A stretch of 33,149 nt of DNA from an uncultured Bacteroidales bacterium (GTDB lineage: Bacteria; Bacteroidota; Bacteroidia; Bacteroidales; Bacteroidaceae), in contig CADAWW010000014.1 in the NCBI GenBank assembly GCA_902791675.1, forward strand, positions 1-33,149, given 5' to 3'. Both the position numbers and the translations under genes were made by a program. Positions 1 through 8,550 of the stretch are shown here, one piece after another (positions within the stretch are counted from its first letter, which is position 1; each line of letters begins with the position of its first letter). The notes under the pieces were generated by a model, which saw only the letters and a program-made list of their open reading frames with translations, did not search any database and was not told the DNA's origin.

Positions 1-104
1 CTTTGTATGGCCTACACCTGTCTACGAGTTCTTCCATGGTTTTCTGGGAGTGGATTTTTTCTTCATTCTCTCCGGTTTTGTAATGGGATATGCGTATGAT
101 GAAA

Positions 105-225
105 GCCTCACCCCCGTCCCGAACACCGTCGAGAGTGGGGACTCTCTCCCCTCTGTGGGGCCGCAGCCACATTCAGTGGCTACTCTAAAGACCCCATTCG
201 CTCCGGGGAGAGGGGGGACTCTTAC
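105..225. repeat. In-frame G/C-run repeat-like insertion in the acyltransferase gene
   Basis: The segment contains runs of C and G (ctctcccctctgtgggg, later ggggagaggggggactc) in roughly inverted arrangement, around a central hairpin with arms AGCCAC (165-170) and GTGGCT (176-181). It encodes about 40 polar, Pro/Gly/Ser-rich residues between YDE and FWGFVKRRL, where the family normally has a very short loop. It is read through without a stop. The idea of an inserted repeat comes from composition and position only. Confidence 0.5.
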
Positions 226-537
226 CTTCTGGGGATTTGTTAAGAGACGCCTGATACGATTGCATCCCATGGTGGTGATGGGTGTTTTTTTCGGTGTTAT
301 CGTTTTTTTGATTCAGGGATGTACTAAATGGGATGGCACTGAGGTGTCTCTTCAAGCTGTGATGTGGGCAACGTTGTTGGGGCTTTTTCTGATTCCTTCG
401 CCCCTTGGTATGGATGTTCGCGGTAATACCGAGGCCTTTCCTTTGAACGGTCCGCACTGGTCATTGTTCTTCGAATACATAGGCAGTTTGCTTTATGGTA
501 TCCTGCTTCACCGTCTTCCCACCAAATGGCTTCGTGT

Positions 538-587
538 CTGGGTAGCGTGTGGTATATTCTCTCTGGGTAGCGTGTGGTATATTCTCT
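538..587. repeat. 25-bp perfect tandem duplication that breaks the acyltransferase gene
   Basis: Bases 538-562 and 563-587 are identical (ctgggtagcgtgtgg... in each). Twenty-five is not a multiple of three, so the second copy causes a frameshift inside a transmembrane-coding part. It could be a recent mutation, a reversible on/off switch, or an assembly error. Confidence 0.92.
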
Positions 588-1150
588 ATTGCCGCCTATG
601 CCCTTTTACAAGAGGACGGCGGTGTTGCGTACGGATGGTCTTCCGAGCCTATGAACCTTCTGGGTGGTGCGCTCCGTATGCTTTACGCCTATCCTATGGG
701 CTTACTCATGGCCAGGATGTTCCGCCAGCGAAAACCCGAGCCTTTGCAGGGACCTGTATTTCTGTTCTGCAGTTTAGCTCTTGTTGTATTGCTGGGCTTG
801 CCTCTGTTTGGAGGCAAAGAATCCGAAACCATATATCAATTGGTATGTCTTTTCTCTTTCTTTCCTGGTATCATTTGGATTGGAGCTCGTGGAATGGTGA
901 GTGGCAGACAGCAACGTGCGGTCTCTTTCCTTGGCCGGCTGTCTTACCCTCTTTATGCCACTCATTTTCCTCTTATTTATCTTTATATTACAATGGTGGC
1001 ACGCGATGGGGCCCCTTATCAGGGTTATGTCCATCCCTGGCTTCTCGCCATTGTCACTCTAGTGGTTTCGGTCTTGTTAGCAACATTATTCCTGCTTTTC
1101 TATGACGAGCCGCTGCGGAGAAGATTATCTGATAAGTCTTAGCCAAACTT

Positions 1151-1729
1151 TCAACTATGGAAAACATGGTTGATGAGTTTCTCAAATTCCCTGTAGGCTA
1201 AAGTATCATGAAGTTCGTGAAGTGCTTCGGCTAGTCCTCGGTAATGCCATTCGTGGTCTTTACGATCTTTAGAATGAAACAACGTCCAAAGGTTGTCACC
1301 TTGTATGTCATAGTCACGGCCGATGGCCCGCATATTAGAGAGTTTGTCGCCTAAGGCAACAATCTTCGCATCGTGAGAGGCCGCAGCTATGCGGTCGATG
1401 GCGGCTTGTTTTCGAGCACGCCAGTTTTCTAAGTTGTCGGGGCTCTGATGGGGTTCGTCAGTTTCAACGGCAACAATAGATGCTACGCGTTCTCCGAATT
1501 CTGCACATATTTGTTCTAATGTTACACTGGTATCCTCAACCGTATCGTGAAGGACGGCTGCGGCCAGCAATTCTTGGTCGGAGGTCATTGTAGCCACAAT
1601 CTCTACAGCCTCCAAAGGGTGGACAATGTAGGGAAATCCTTTGCTACGACGTTCTGTTCCGGCATGAGCACGGACGGCAAATATGATGGCATGGTCTAGT
1701 AGTGTTGTGTCTAATGGTTTATTTGGCAT
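1151..1729 (-). CDS. Stand-alone HD-domain (p)ppGpp hydrolase (small alarmone hydrolase, MESH1/SpoT-like)
   Basis: A 192-residue cytosolic protein consisting essentially of the SpoT-type HD domain, which removes the 3'-pyrophosphate from (p)ppGpp. Visible motifs are RRSKGFPYIVHP (conserved Arg, and metal ligand His37), LHDTVEDT (His61-Asp62, then Glu65-Asp66) and GDKLSNMR (Asp128), all matching the order in Rel/SpoT hydrolases. No synthetase, TGS or ACT domain is present. Its stop lies 9 nt after the stop codon of the acyltransferase remnant on the opposite strand. It is the last gene of the six-gene operon, starting 9 nt after the synthetase gene, so hydrolase and synthetase are made from one transcript as separate chains. 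Activity on (p)ppGpp is inferred from motifs; other nucleotide substrates are possible. Confidence 0.85.
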   Translation of the reverse strand: MPNKPLDTTLLDHAIIFAVRAHAGTERRSKGFPYIVHPLEAVEIVATMTSDQELLAAAVLHDTVEDTSVTLEQICAEFGERVASIVAVETDEPHQSPDNLENWRARKQAAIDRIAAASHDAKIVALGDKLSNMRAIGRDYDIQGDNLWTLFHSKDRKDHEWHYRGLAEALHELHDTLAYREFEKLINHVFHS

Positions 1730-1738
1730 GACCTTTTT

Positions 1739-2809
1739 TTAAAGTTTCTTTTGTATGAACGGCTGTGTTCCAGCTTGCTCGAGCATGAGGTCGGCTAGCA
1801 TACCGTTGGCATCTGATTCTCCATTTATCTTATCGAAAATGCTCTTAAGCCCATCTCGACCGTCTCCGTGCTTGAGTACATATACCATACATAGATATTG
1901 AAGGGCTGCGCTGGAGGAGAGAATGTCGATGTCTGTAATAGCCAAATGAGAGAGTGCCAACTGGTAGGCATCATCACTATTGTTATCGATAAAATCCTGC
2001 ACATCACCGAGGGTCTTTAATCCGAAAGATTCTAATAGTGATAGGAAGGGAACCAGAGAGACGGTGTAGATCTCGGCCTGGTTAACTGCAGCAATCCGAC
2101 GGTTCAGGCGGTCGAAGGGATGTAATTCCAGATAGCTGCGGAACGTGTCGGCAGAAAGAGGCACTTCGTTGAGGTGCCCGTTCTTTACAAGGGACTGAAC
2201 CTGGCGACGATAGTCTGTGAGTACGAGGCGCAGACGGCTAAATTCATCATCAATGAGCTCGAGCATACCCGCTAAACGATTAAACTGTCGTATAAATTCA
2301 TTGGGAATCTTTACGTCGTTCTTATAACCGATGTCGTGCTCGATGGTGGACCACACGTGTTGAAGTGCCGTTCGCATCTGCAACTCAAAGCGCGGGCCAC
2401 CCGTCTTGAGCCGGCAGATGTAGTGCAACGAGTTATAGCCGAAGGAATTCAACTGGTGGAGTTTTCGCTTATCCACGCTTTCCTTCCAGTCAATATCGAA
2501 AATGCGTTTAGCGATGGCAGCGACCTTGTCAACCTCATCGGTATAAAAGGTGATGACGCGCAGTCCTACAAGGTCGGTAATATCATGGATGCTCTTGTAC
2601 TTTGCACCTTTCAGTTCCAACTTCCCGGCCAGAGAATGCTCACTCTTTATACGATGTTCGAAGGCAGTGACATAAATGTCCTGCTCATCAAGAACTCGAT
2701 GCAACTGTTCGTAAGCCTCTTGTTCTAGCAGTTTCAGCGTGGGGAGCATTTCACGGAACTGCTGCATTAATGATTCTCCGTGTGGATCAAGTTTCAATGG
2801 GCTCTCCAT
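1739..2809 (-). CDS. RelA/SpoT-domain (p)ppGpp synthetase, stand-alone, with C-terminal extension
   Basis: A 356-residue protein whose residues about 30-165 form a RelA/SpoT nucleotidyltransferase domain that would transfer pyrophosphate from ATP to GDP/GTP. Key elements are RIKSEHSL..K (53-63), ITDLVGLRVI with Asp79, the substrate-stacking GYNSLHY motif (124-130), and FELQMRT with Glu142 followed by HVWSTIEHDIGYK. These residues appear intact, so it should be active. It lacks the HD, TGS and ACT domains of long Rel proteins, but its roughly 190-residue C-terminal region is longer than in RelP/RelQ-type small synthetases and I do not recognise it; it is leucine-rich and mostly helical in look. 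It sits 13 nt after the STAS gene and 9 nt before the hydrolase gene. The context suggests that its activity or level is controlled by the partner-switching proteins upstream. Confidence 0.85.
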   Translation of the reverse strand: MESPLKLDPHGESLMQQFREMLPTLKLLEQEAYEQLHRVLDEQDIYVTAFEHRIKSEHSLAGKLELKGAKYKSIHDITDLVGLRVITFYTDEVDKVAAIAKRIFDIDWKESVDKRKLHQLNSFGYNSLHYICRLKTGGPRFELQMRTALQHVWSTIEHDIGYKNDVKIPNEFIRQFNRLAGMLELIDDEFSRLRLVLTDYRRQVQSLVKNGHLNEVPLSADTFRSYLELHPFDRLNRRIAAVNQAEIYTVSLVPFLSLLESFGLKTLGDVQDFIDNNSDDAYQLALSHLAITDIDILSSSAALQYLCMVYVLKHGDGRDGLKSIFDKINGESDANGMLADLMLEQAGTQPFIQKKL

Positions 2810-2822
2810 ACTGCCTGCAATT

Positions 2823-3125
2823 TTATTTGAACTCGAAGAGGTTGACGAAGCCCGTCATGGCAAAGACTGCGCGAATGCTATCGGAAATGCCCCTGATATA
2901 AACGTGGTCGCCCTTGGGCTTGGCACTCTTCAGGATGCTAAGGAAGATACGTAAGCCTGCCGACGAGATATAATCTAACTTAGAACAATCAAGGATAATG
3001 TCGCGCCCGGAACTTTCCTTCAGGGGAGCAACAGCCTTCTCGGTTTCAGGAGCAGAAGCCGTGTCGAGACGGCCTTCGAAATACATCACAAGATCATTGT
3101 TCTCTTCTTTTAATACGGTATTCAT
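2823..3125 (-). CDS. STAS-domain anti-sigma factor antagonist (SpoIIAA/RsbV-like)
   Basis: A 100-residue single-domain STAS protein. Family members are phosphorylated on a conserved Ser by a GHKL kinase and dephosphorylated by a PP2C phosphatase; the unphosphorylated form binds and sequesters the kinase. Here the signature is LDCSKLDYISSAGLRIFL, with Ser54/Ser55 at the regulatory position, preceded by FEGRLDTASAP. It lies 47 nt downstream of the permease gene and 13 nt upstream of the alarmone synthetase gene. The predicted kinase and phosphatase are both in the fused protein encoded at 4978-7353. No sigma factor is encoded nearby, so the final target is unknown; the neighbouring synthetase is an obvious candidate. 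Confidence 0.88.
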   Translation of the reverse strand: MNTVLKEENNDLVMYFEGRLDTASAPETEKAVAPLKESSGRDIILDCSKLDYISSAGLRIFLSILKSAKPKGDHVYIRGISDSIRAVFAMTGFVNLFEFK

Positions 3126-3172
3126 ACTGTTTCTCTTTTATTGTTAATTTCTTTTTTTCGTTATTTTAATCT

Positions 3173-4972
3173 TTACAGATATAGCGGATAAATAAGATTT
3201 ACTACTATTAATGCAATGGTAAGAAGCACAATGTGCATGCATATACCAAGACGGGCAAAGTCGGTAAACCGGAACGAGCCGGGACCGTAGATAAGCATGT
3301 GGGTACTGCTGCCTATAGGAGAGGCAAAGCTAATAGATACGCTAAGCATGAGCGATATAACAAATGGCATGGGATTGCACCCCAGCATATTCGCTTGATG
3401 ATACATTATAGGAAAGAAAATCGCCGTTGCACCCATATCGCTGACTAACTCACTTGCCAACGAAGCCAACAGGCACATCACTGCCATAACAACATAGGGA
3501 TTGCTGCCGCAGAGATGAAGCACATTGCTTGCAATGCTATCAGCAATACCTGTCTTTGAGATGGCTGTCGAGAATACCACGGTAACACCCAGCACAAGCA
3601 GTAATTCCCACTCAATGTACTTGGTAACACCAGTCATACGACAGCAGCCCGAAAGAATCATCAACCCAGCAGCCAGCATGGTAGCAGCCATAAGTGGTAT
3701 CAGGTGGAAAGATGAGACGATAAGCATCAACACAAATATGATTGCAGAGGTAATAGTCTTAGATCCTATCTGCGGTATGAAATGACTGTCGAAAAAAGTA
3801 AGTGAACGGCGGTTATCTCTCTCGAATTGCTCTTCGCCCTTGGGCGGACACTCCAATAGCAGGGTGTCACCAGCCTCAAGGAGTATCTCCCGGGGTTGTC
3901 CTTCTACACGATGTCCCTGACGGGCAACAGCAATTAGGGCAACATTATTCTTTTCTTCAAAATCGCTATTTGCCATAGACATTCCGATCAGGTCGCTACC
4001 AAAGGTGATATAGGCCGTGCGCATACGGCGTTTGGTATCTATATCGTTGATGCTCCACACGTGGCGGTCGGCAGCAGCCAGGCCGTGGGTACGCTTCAAC
4101 TCCAGAATTTCGTTGATCTGTCCGGCATAGATGAGACGGTCGCCGCCAAGAATCCATTCGTCCTTGGGTACGGGCATGATAATCTCACGGTCGAAACGTA
4201 CGATTTCTACCAGCGAGCCGCCCTTTACGTTGTATAAGCCAGCATCGGCAACTGTTTCGCCAACAGCAGGGTTGTCTGTGGGTACCAATAGTTCAACGGT
4301 ATAGTCACTGGTGGTCTCAAATGACTGTTCCGCTGACTCGCGCGGGGGTATGAAGCGTTGTAGCAATACAACTATCAATATACCCACTGCTGTAAGGATG
4401 AGGCCAGGTATCAGGGGGGCAAACAAATTTAGCTGTTTACCGGTTTCGCCATAGTAGAGACCGGCAATAATCAGGTTTGATGAGTCGCCTAACAACGTAC
4501 ACATACCACCCAAAGTAGCTCCGTAGCTCAGCGGAAGCAAAAGCTTAGAGGGAGCAATATTAAGTTTTCGGGCCCATATTTTTACAATATCAATAAACAT
4601 TACCACCACATTAGTGGAATTCAAGAATGCGGCCAAAAGACTGGTTGGAATCATCAGGCGCAGCAAGGCATTGTTATAATTCTTAGGTTCGCCCAGCACG
4701 TTCTTTGAGAGCAGGTAAAGTACGCCCGTATGCAATAGTCCTGCAATAATCACGAAGTAGGCGGCATGTATCACAACCGGCTCGCTACCGAAGCCAGCCA
4801 TTCCTTCCTCCTCAGTGACGACACCTGTAACCAATAGTATGGTCAGGGCACCCAAGAAGACCACCTCCACAGGAACCTTAGACCGGGCCATCACAACAAA
4901 GATGCCGATGAGTGTCAGGATTGTAATCCAGGCGTGAATACTTAATCCAAAAATAATCTGATCAAATATCAT
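3173..4972 (-). CDS. SLC13/DASS-family permease with two central RCK_C (TrkA_C) domains
   Basis: A 599-residue inner-membrane protein. Hydrophobic helices flank a soluble middle of about 180 residues (about 215-400). That middle contains two TrkA_C-like units (VGETVADAGLYNVKGG..., and SMANSDFEEKNNVALIAVARQG... ending LEAGDTLLLECP), typical of SLC13-type carriers that bind a regulatory ligand. The membrane part has LNSTNVVVMF and GATLGGMCTLLGDSSNLIIAG in the first half and SDMGATAIFFPIMY and SFASPIGSSTHMLIYGPG in the second, the inverted-repeat signature of the family. Substrates of relatives are dicarboxylates, sulfate or other anions; the sequence does not decide which. It starts 5 nt after the phosphatase-kinase gene stop, so it belongs to the signalling operon. 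It could import the signal or act as a sensor itself. Confidence 0.85.
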   Translation of the reverse strand: MIFDQIIFGLSIHAWITILTLIGIFVVMARSKVPVEVVFLGALTILLVTGVVTEEEGMAGFGSEPVVIHAAYFVIIAGLLHTGVLYLLSKNVLGEPKNYNNALLRLMIPTSLLAAFLNSTNVVVMFIDIVKIWARKLNIAPSKLLLPLSYGATLGGMCTLLGDSSNLIIAGLYYGETGKQLNLFAPLIPGLILTAVGILIVVLLQRFIPPRESAEQSFETTSDYTVELLVPTDNPAVGETVADAGLYNVKGGSLVEIVRFDREIIMPVPKDEWILGGDRLIYAGQINEILELKRTHGLAAADRHVWSINDIDTKRRMRTAYITFGSDLIGMSMANSDFEEKNNVALIAVARQGHRVEGQPREILLEAGDTLLLECPPKGEEQFERDNRRSLTFFDSHFIPQIGSKTITSAIIFVLMLIVSSFHLIPLMAATMLAAGLMILSGCCRMTGVTKYIEWELLLVLGVTVVFSTAISKTGIADSIASNVLHLCGSNPYVVMAVMCLLASLASELVSDMGATAIFFPIMYHQANMLGCNPMPFVISLMLSVSISFASPIGSSTHMLIYGPGSFRFTDFARLGICMHIVLLTIALIVVNLIYPLYL

Positions 4973-4977
4973 AAAAA

Positions 4978-7353
4978 TTATATAACTTTTAAGAGTGTAA
5001 GGACATTGCGTCCGTCAATATATTCATAATTAATACCGTCCATAATCTGGCGGATAAGGTGAATGCCGAGTCCGCCTATGCCGCGCTCCTCTGCAGAGAG
5101 GGAGGTGTCAACCTCAGCCTTAGCAGTAGGATCGAAAGGCTTGCCGTTGTCACTGATGACAAACTTTAGCCCCTTGCTACTGATTGTCGCATCAATATTC
5201 ACCATTCCCTTAACTCCCTTGGGATATGCATAGTTCATTACGTTGACGACAGCCTCTTCGATAGCAAGGTTCATTTGCATGCACGTATCCATATCGAGGT
5301 TTGATGCTTCGCACACGGTTTCTACGAACCCGGACAATTTAGGAATCGTCTGCACGTCGTTAGGCAGTGTAAGGCTACGCTGATAGTAAATGTCGGGCTG
5401 TTGATGTTTGTATTGCAATGCTAACATAGTCAGGTCGTCGCTCTGGTCAGCATCTCCGACGAACTGGTGTACAGCCTGGGTCATGGCTTCTATGATTTGC
5501 TTAGGGGCATGTGGCGTTTGTCGTATCACATCAAGGATACGTTTTTCCTGAAACTGTGCATGGTCTTTGTTCTCTGCCTCGGTCAACCCGTCTGTATAAA
5601 GGAAGATAGTGGTACCAGGGTCGATTGTCGTCTCTTGCGGTGTGTACTTCCAATCTTGCATAACACCTACGGGAATATTTGAGTCGCATGGCAACAGTCC
5701 AGCTCCGCTACCAACTAATATAGGTGCATCATGACCTGCATTGCAGTAACGCATACGGCCTGAAAGCATGTCCAGCACACCGACGAAGAGTGTAACGAAC
5801 ATGTCAGACTCGTTGTTGGCAGCCATAGTCTCGTTCATATCGGTGACAATACGGTCGGGCAAAGCTTCGTGTGCGGCTACAGAGCGGAACAAAGTACGTG
5901 TTACTGCCATGACCAACGATGCAGGAACACCCTTCCCTGAGACATCTCCAATACAGAAAAACAACTTCTCGTCGCGCATGAAGAAATCAAAAAGATCACC
6001 ACCCACCTCTTTGGCAGAGACCAGTTGTCCGTAGATATCAATATCATCTCGTTCGGGATAAGGTGGATATCCCTTAGGAAGCATAGCCATTTGTATGCCG
6101 CTGGCAATGCGTAAATCACTCTCTATTGAGGCTTTCTGTGCCGTTGTTTTCTTCAGCTCCTCAATGTATTTAACCAAAGACTGCTGCATGTCAGCGAAAG
6201 AGTGGCTGAGTTGTCCTATCTCATCGATACGCCGTAATTCTGGCAACTTGGCATCAAACTGTCCCGATGCAATAGTCTTTGCTTCTGTTGCCAGTCGACG
6301 CAAGGGTTTCAACTCGGAAGTGATGATTCGGATGAAGAAGATAAGCATGAACAAAAGTCCAACAAGAACGATGGCTATGACACTATTACGTAAGCGATCG
6401 AATCCGCTAAAGATATCACTCTCCGGGCAGACAATAGCCATGCTACAACCTGTCTTGCCAAGAGGTTTATAGAATACGTAACAGTGTTGTCCATCCATTT
6501 TCATTTGCTTCACACCCTCCTCACCTTTTTGCATGGCATGTCCTAGGGAGGCAAGGGCTGTGTCGGGACGCTCCAGATTTTGTGTGAAGATGGTCTGGCT
6601 GGTAATCTTCGTTGTGTCTGGGTGCACAAAGTAGGTTCCGCCACGCCCGATCATGATGCTGTAGGAATTGGGGTAAGGTTTAACGGCGGAGATAGTCTGT
6701 GAAAGCCAGCTTATGGAGAGACTTGTATTTATTACGCCTATCAGCTTACCTTGTTTGTCATTAATAGCCTGACAGTAGCTGGTCAGCATCTCGCTCGTGC
6801 TTGTAACTACGTCGAGATCCATGTAAGGCTCTGTCCAGCATGGCATATTGAGTAGCGTAGGCATAAGATACCAATCCATATAGAAATACTGGTAGCTGTC
6901 GCTGCCGCCTTGTATGGTACGTAAACTGTCGCAGTCGTGCTTTGTATAGGCAGAAAAGTAGCGGCCCTTGTCTTTGAAGTAGTTAGGTTCGAAAGCAATA
7001 GAACAATTGTAGAAGTCGGGATTGTTTAACAACATGCTGCGGCTATAAACGAACATGGAATCGGGTACGTCTGGATGTCGCTGCACAAGCCACTTTGTCA
7101 TCTCGGAAGCTACCTCTACACGGTTTAAGATGCCTTCAACGCGCAACGAGGTCTTGTCGAGAGTTTGCATGGCACGGTTAATAGCCTCTTGACGCACTGC
7201 TTCACGTGCCTGATAGAAAAAGAACCCAAGTGCAACAATGAAGATGATGGCAGCAAAAAAGACCACCGACAAGCTTACTCTGATGGAGAGTTTACGACGG
7301 ATATATTGCAAAATACCTTTCATATGCTTTTCAATGTTCAATAAGCTCTTCAT
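4978..7353 (-). CDS. Membrane sensor with PP2C (SpoIIE/RsbU) phosphatase fused to an RsbW-like GHKL kinase domain
   Basis: A 791-residue protein. In order: a transmembrane helix (about 27-48); a periplasmic dCache-like sensor (about 50-320); a second helix (about 323-343); a HAMP segment (about 345-395); a PP2C phosphatase (about 415-648, with GGDLFD, IGDVSGKG, LYTDGLTEA and QSDDLT supplying the metal-binding Asp residues); and a GHKL ATPase (about 660-791, with NLAIEEAVVNVMNYAY, SDNGKPFD and RGIGGLGIHL). The phosphatase should activate, and the kinase inactivate, a STAS partner such as the one encoded at 2823-3125. Having both opposing enzymes in one chain is notable. The given start overlaps the upstream gene by 23 nt; the internal Met11 (start 7323, 7 nt after that gene's stop) is at least as likely. 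Confidence 0.87.
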   Translation of the reverse strand: MKSLLNIEKHMKGILQYIRRKLSIRVSLSVVFFAAIIFIVALGFFFYQAREAVRQEAINRAMQTLDKTSLRVEGILNRVEVASEMTKWLVQRHPDVPDSMFVYSRSMLLNNPDFYNCSIAFEPNYFKDKGRYFSAYTKHDCDSLRTIQGGSDSYQYFYMDWYLMPTLLNMPCWTEPYMDLDVVTSTSEMLTSYCQAINDKQGKLIGVINTSLSISWLSQTISAVKPYPNSYSIMIGRGGTYFVHPDTTKITSQTIFTQNLERPDTALASLGHAMQKGEEGVKQMKMDGQHCYVFYKPLGKTGCSMAIVCPESDIFSGFDRLRNSVIAIVLVGLLFMLIFFIRIITSELKPLRRLATEAKTIASGQFDAKLPELRRIDEIGQLSHSFADMQQSLVKYIEELKKTTAQKASIESDLRIASGIQMAMLPKGYPPYPERDDIDIYGQLVSAKEVGGDLFDFFMRDEKLFFCIGDVSGKGVPASLVMAVTRTLFRSVAAHEALPDRIVTDMNETMAANNESDMFVTLFVGVLDMLSGRMRYCNAGHDAPILVGSGAGLLPCDSNIPVGVMQDWKYTPQETTIDPGTTIFLYTDGLTEAENKDHAQFQEKRILDVIRQTPHAPKQIIEAMTQAVHQFVGDADQSDDLTMLALQYKHQQPDIYYQRSLTLPNDVQTIPKLSGFVETVCEASNLDMDTCMQMNLAIEEAVVNVMNYAYPKGVKGMVNIDATISSKGLKFVISDNGKPFDPTAKAEVDTSLSAEERGIGGLGIHLIRQIMDGINYEYIDGRNVLTLLKVI

Positions 7354-8308
7354 ATTTCACTTCACGGCTTAACATCTGATTCTCCAGCATTAGGCGACTG
7401 GCTAGTTGTACCATATCAGGACGTAACCGGAATTCTCTTTTCTTTGATTCTCGGTCTACCTGTAGACGCAACACTTCCTTGAGCATCATCCGCTGCATAA
7501 CACGGTTGGTGGCAATGTTGTCCTTTTCTGTATAATGCATCACAATATCCAAAGCCTCCTCGGGATTTTCTGCAGCCCACTCCCATCCTCTGCGACTGGC
7601 CTGTGCAAATCGGTGCGCTAGGTCGCGATGCTTCTCGTAATATTCGCGTGTCATATAAACACCGTCTTCCTGTACGTTATATCCATGGTCGCAGAAACGG
7701 TAGACATTGTTGTTCATCTCGACGCCTGCTTGTATTAGCTGATAGTACTCATTGTAACTCATGGCCAAGGTGGCGTCGAGGGCACCAGCTACAAACAGGT
7801 TAATGTTTTGGGCGAATCTTACCCACTGGTAGTCCAGGTGATCCTTGATACTCATGCACATAGCTAGCTGCCCAAACCCTACACTCCAAATGCCGACTTT
7901 GGCACCCTTCTGTTTCAGGGGGTCTTTGCCGCGGGCCGAGACGATGACCATCGCGTTGTTCATGGATGTCTGCAAAATGTTTACTAACGGCGTGCCTTTG
8001 TCTATGCTTTCGATAGCTTGACAGAGTTGTAGAGTTGTTGCCTGACACTCGCCTAAGAGCAGACGTGTCATGGCTGGTTGGGTAGTACTTGGATGCTCAA
8101 TCCGTACTCTTACCCCCGCATCGCGGTAAAAATCTTTTGCCACAGCAACATAGTAGCCGGCAAACTGCGCTTGTGCTGTCCATTGAGGCGTGAACACTAA
8201 GGTTGTTTCCGATTCCAGCTTGTCTGCTTTTAACTTTTTGTCCTGTGACGTTACTGGTTGGCTATAGAAAAGGGTGACGGCCAGCATCCCAATTAAAATC
8301 TTCCTCAT
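7331..8308 (-). CDS. NMT1/THI5-like periplasmic solute-binding protein
   Basis: A secreted binding protein of the SsuA/THI5 fold. An N-terminal signal peptide (MRKILIGMLAVTLFYSQPVTSQ) supports the start at 8308; an in-frame Met at 8329 would add seven polar residues in front. The mature part begins TLVFTPQWTAQAQFAGYYVAVAKDFY, the classic opening of NMT1/THI5 proteins, followed by the ATTLQLCQAIESIDKGTPLVNILQ pattern. No ABC permease or ATPase gene is nearby, and no TPP riboswitch was seen upstream, so I doubt a thiamine importer. As first gene of an operon whose second product has a large periplasmic sensor, it more likely presents a ligand to that sensor; this is inference. The ligand is unknown. 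Confidence 0.8.
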   Translation of the reverse strand: MRKILIGMLAVTLFYSQPVTSQDKKLKADKLESETTLVFTPQWTAQAQFAGYYVAVAKDFYRDAGVRVRIEHPSTTQPAMTRLLLGECQATTLQLCQAIESIDKGTPLVNILQTSMNNAMVIVSARGKDPLKQKGAKVGIWSVGFGQLAMCMSIKDHLDYQWVRFAQNINLFVAGALDATLAMSYNEYYQLIQAGVEMNNNVYRFCDHGYNVQEDGVYMTREYYEKHRDLAHRFAQASRRGWEWAAENPEEALDIVMHYTEKDNIATNRVMQRMMLKEVLRLQVDRESKKREFRLRPDMVQLASRLMLENQMLSREVKYEELIEH

Positions 8309-8390
8309 TTCCGAAAGTTTATTCGACAAAATGTGACACAGTCAACAAGAAAACTAGTTTGCAATTAATCTGTTCTCATGAATTCCGCAC

Positions 8391-8420
8391 CAAAGATAAT
8401 CAAAATTTTGCTAACAACAA
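8391..8420 (-). promoter_or_regulatory. Promoter of the six-gene signalling operon
   Basis: On the minus strand a TATCTTTG box (8391-8398, matching TAnnTTTG) is preceded, after 19 nt, by ATTG (TTG at 8418-8420). This fits the Bacteroidota sigma-ABfr consensus and lies about 80 nt before the start at 8308. Confidence 0.65.
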
Positions 8421-8550
8421 TGTTTTTTCTCCAAAACAATAGAATAAAATGTCTGATTTTTGATGTTTTTTCTCATGTATAATGATTATCGGGCCGCTAC
8501 ATATTCATGTGGAACTCCAGTTGTATTATATACTGAAGTTTCTGAAGATG

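Larger units (their letters stand above)
1..1142 (+). pseudogene. Acyltransferase-3 family membrane protein, 5'-truncated by the window and frameshifted
   Basis: This would be an integral membrane O-acyltransferase of the Acyltransferase_3 family, which moves acyl groups onto sugars or surface polymers. The reading frame is already open at base 2 (FVWPTPVYEFFHGFLGVDFF), so the start lies outside the window. Family landmarks are FFILSGFVMGYAYD, then KRRLIRLHPM, then multiple hydrophobic segments and a LSYPLYATHFPLIYL segment near the end. A perfect 25-bp tandem duplication (538-562 and 563-587) shifts the frame: the first part ends out of frame at 1105, while the true C-terminal half continues in another frame to the stop at 1142. 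Removing one copy restores a continuous WVACGIFSIAAYALL reading. A G/C-run-rich, in-frame stretch at about 105-225 looks like an inserted repeat. The family call is firm; the substrate is unknown. Confidence 0.8.

Noticed and set aside
2336..2728. 130-aa plus-strand open frame
   Set aside because: Antisense to the conserved synthetase domain of the RelA/SpoT gene.
7331..8500. Thiamine precursor ABC importer with TPP riboswitch
   Set aside because: No ABC permease or ATPase gene adjoins, and I found no TPP aptamer-like sequence upstream.
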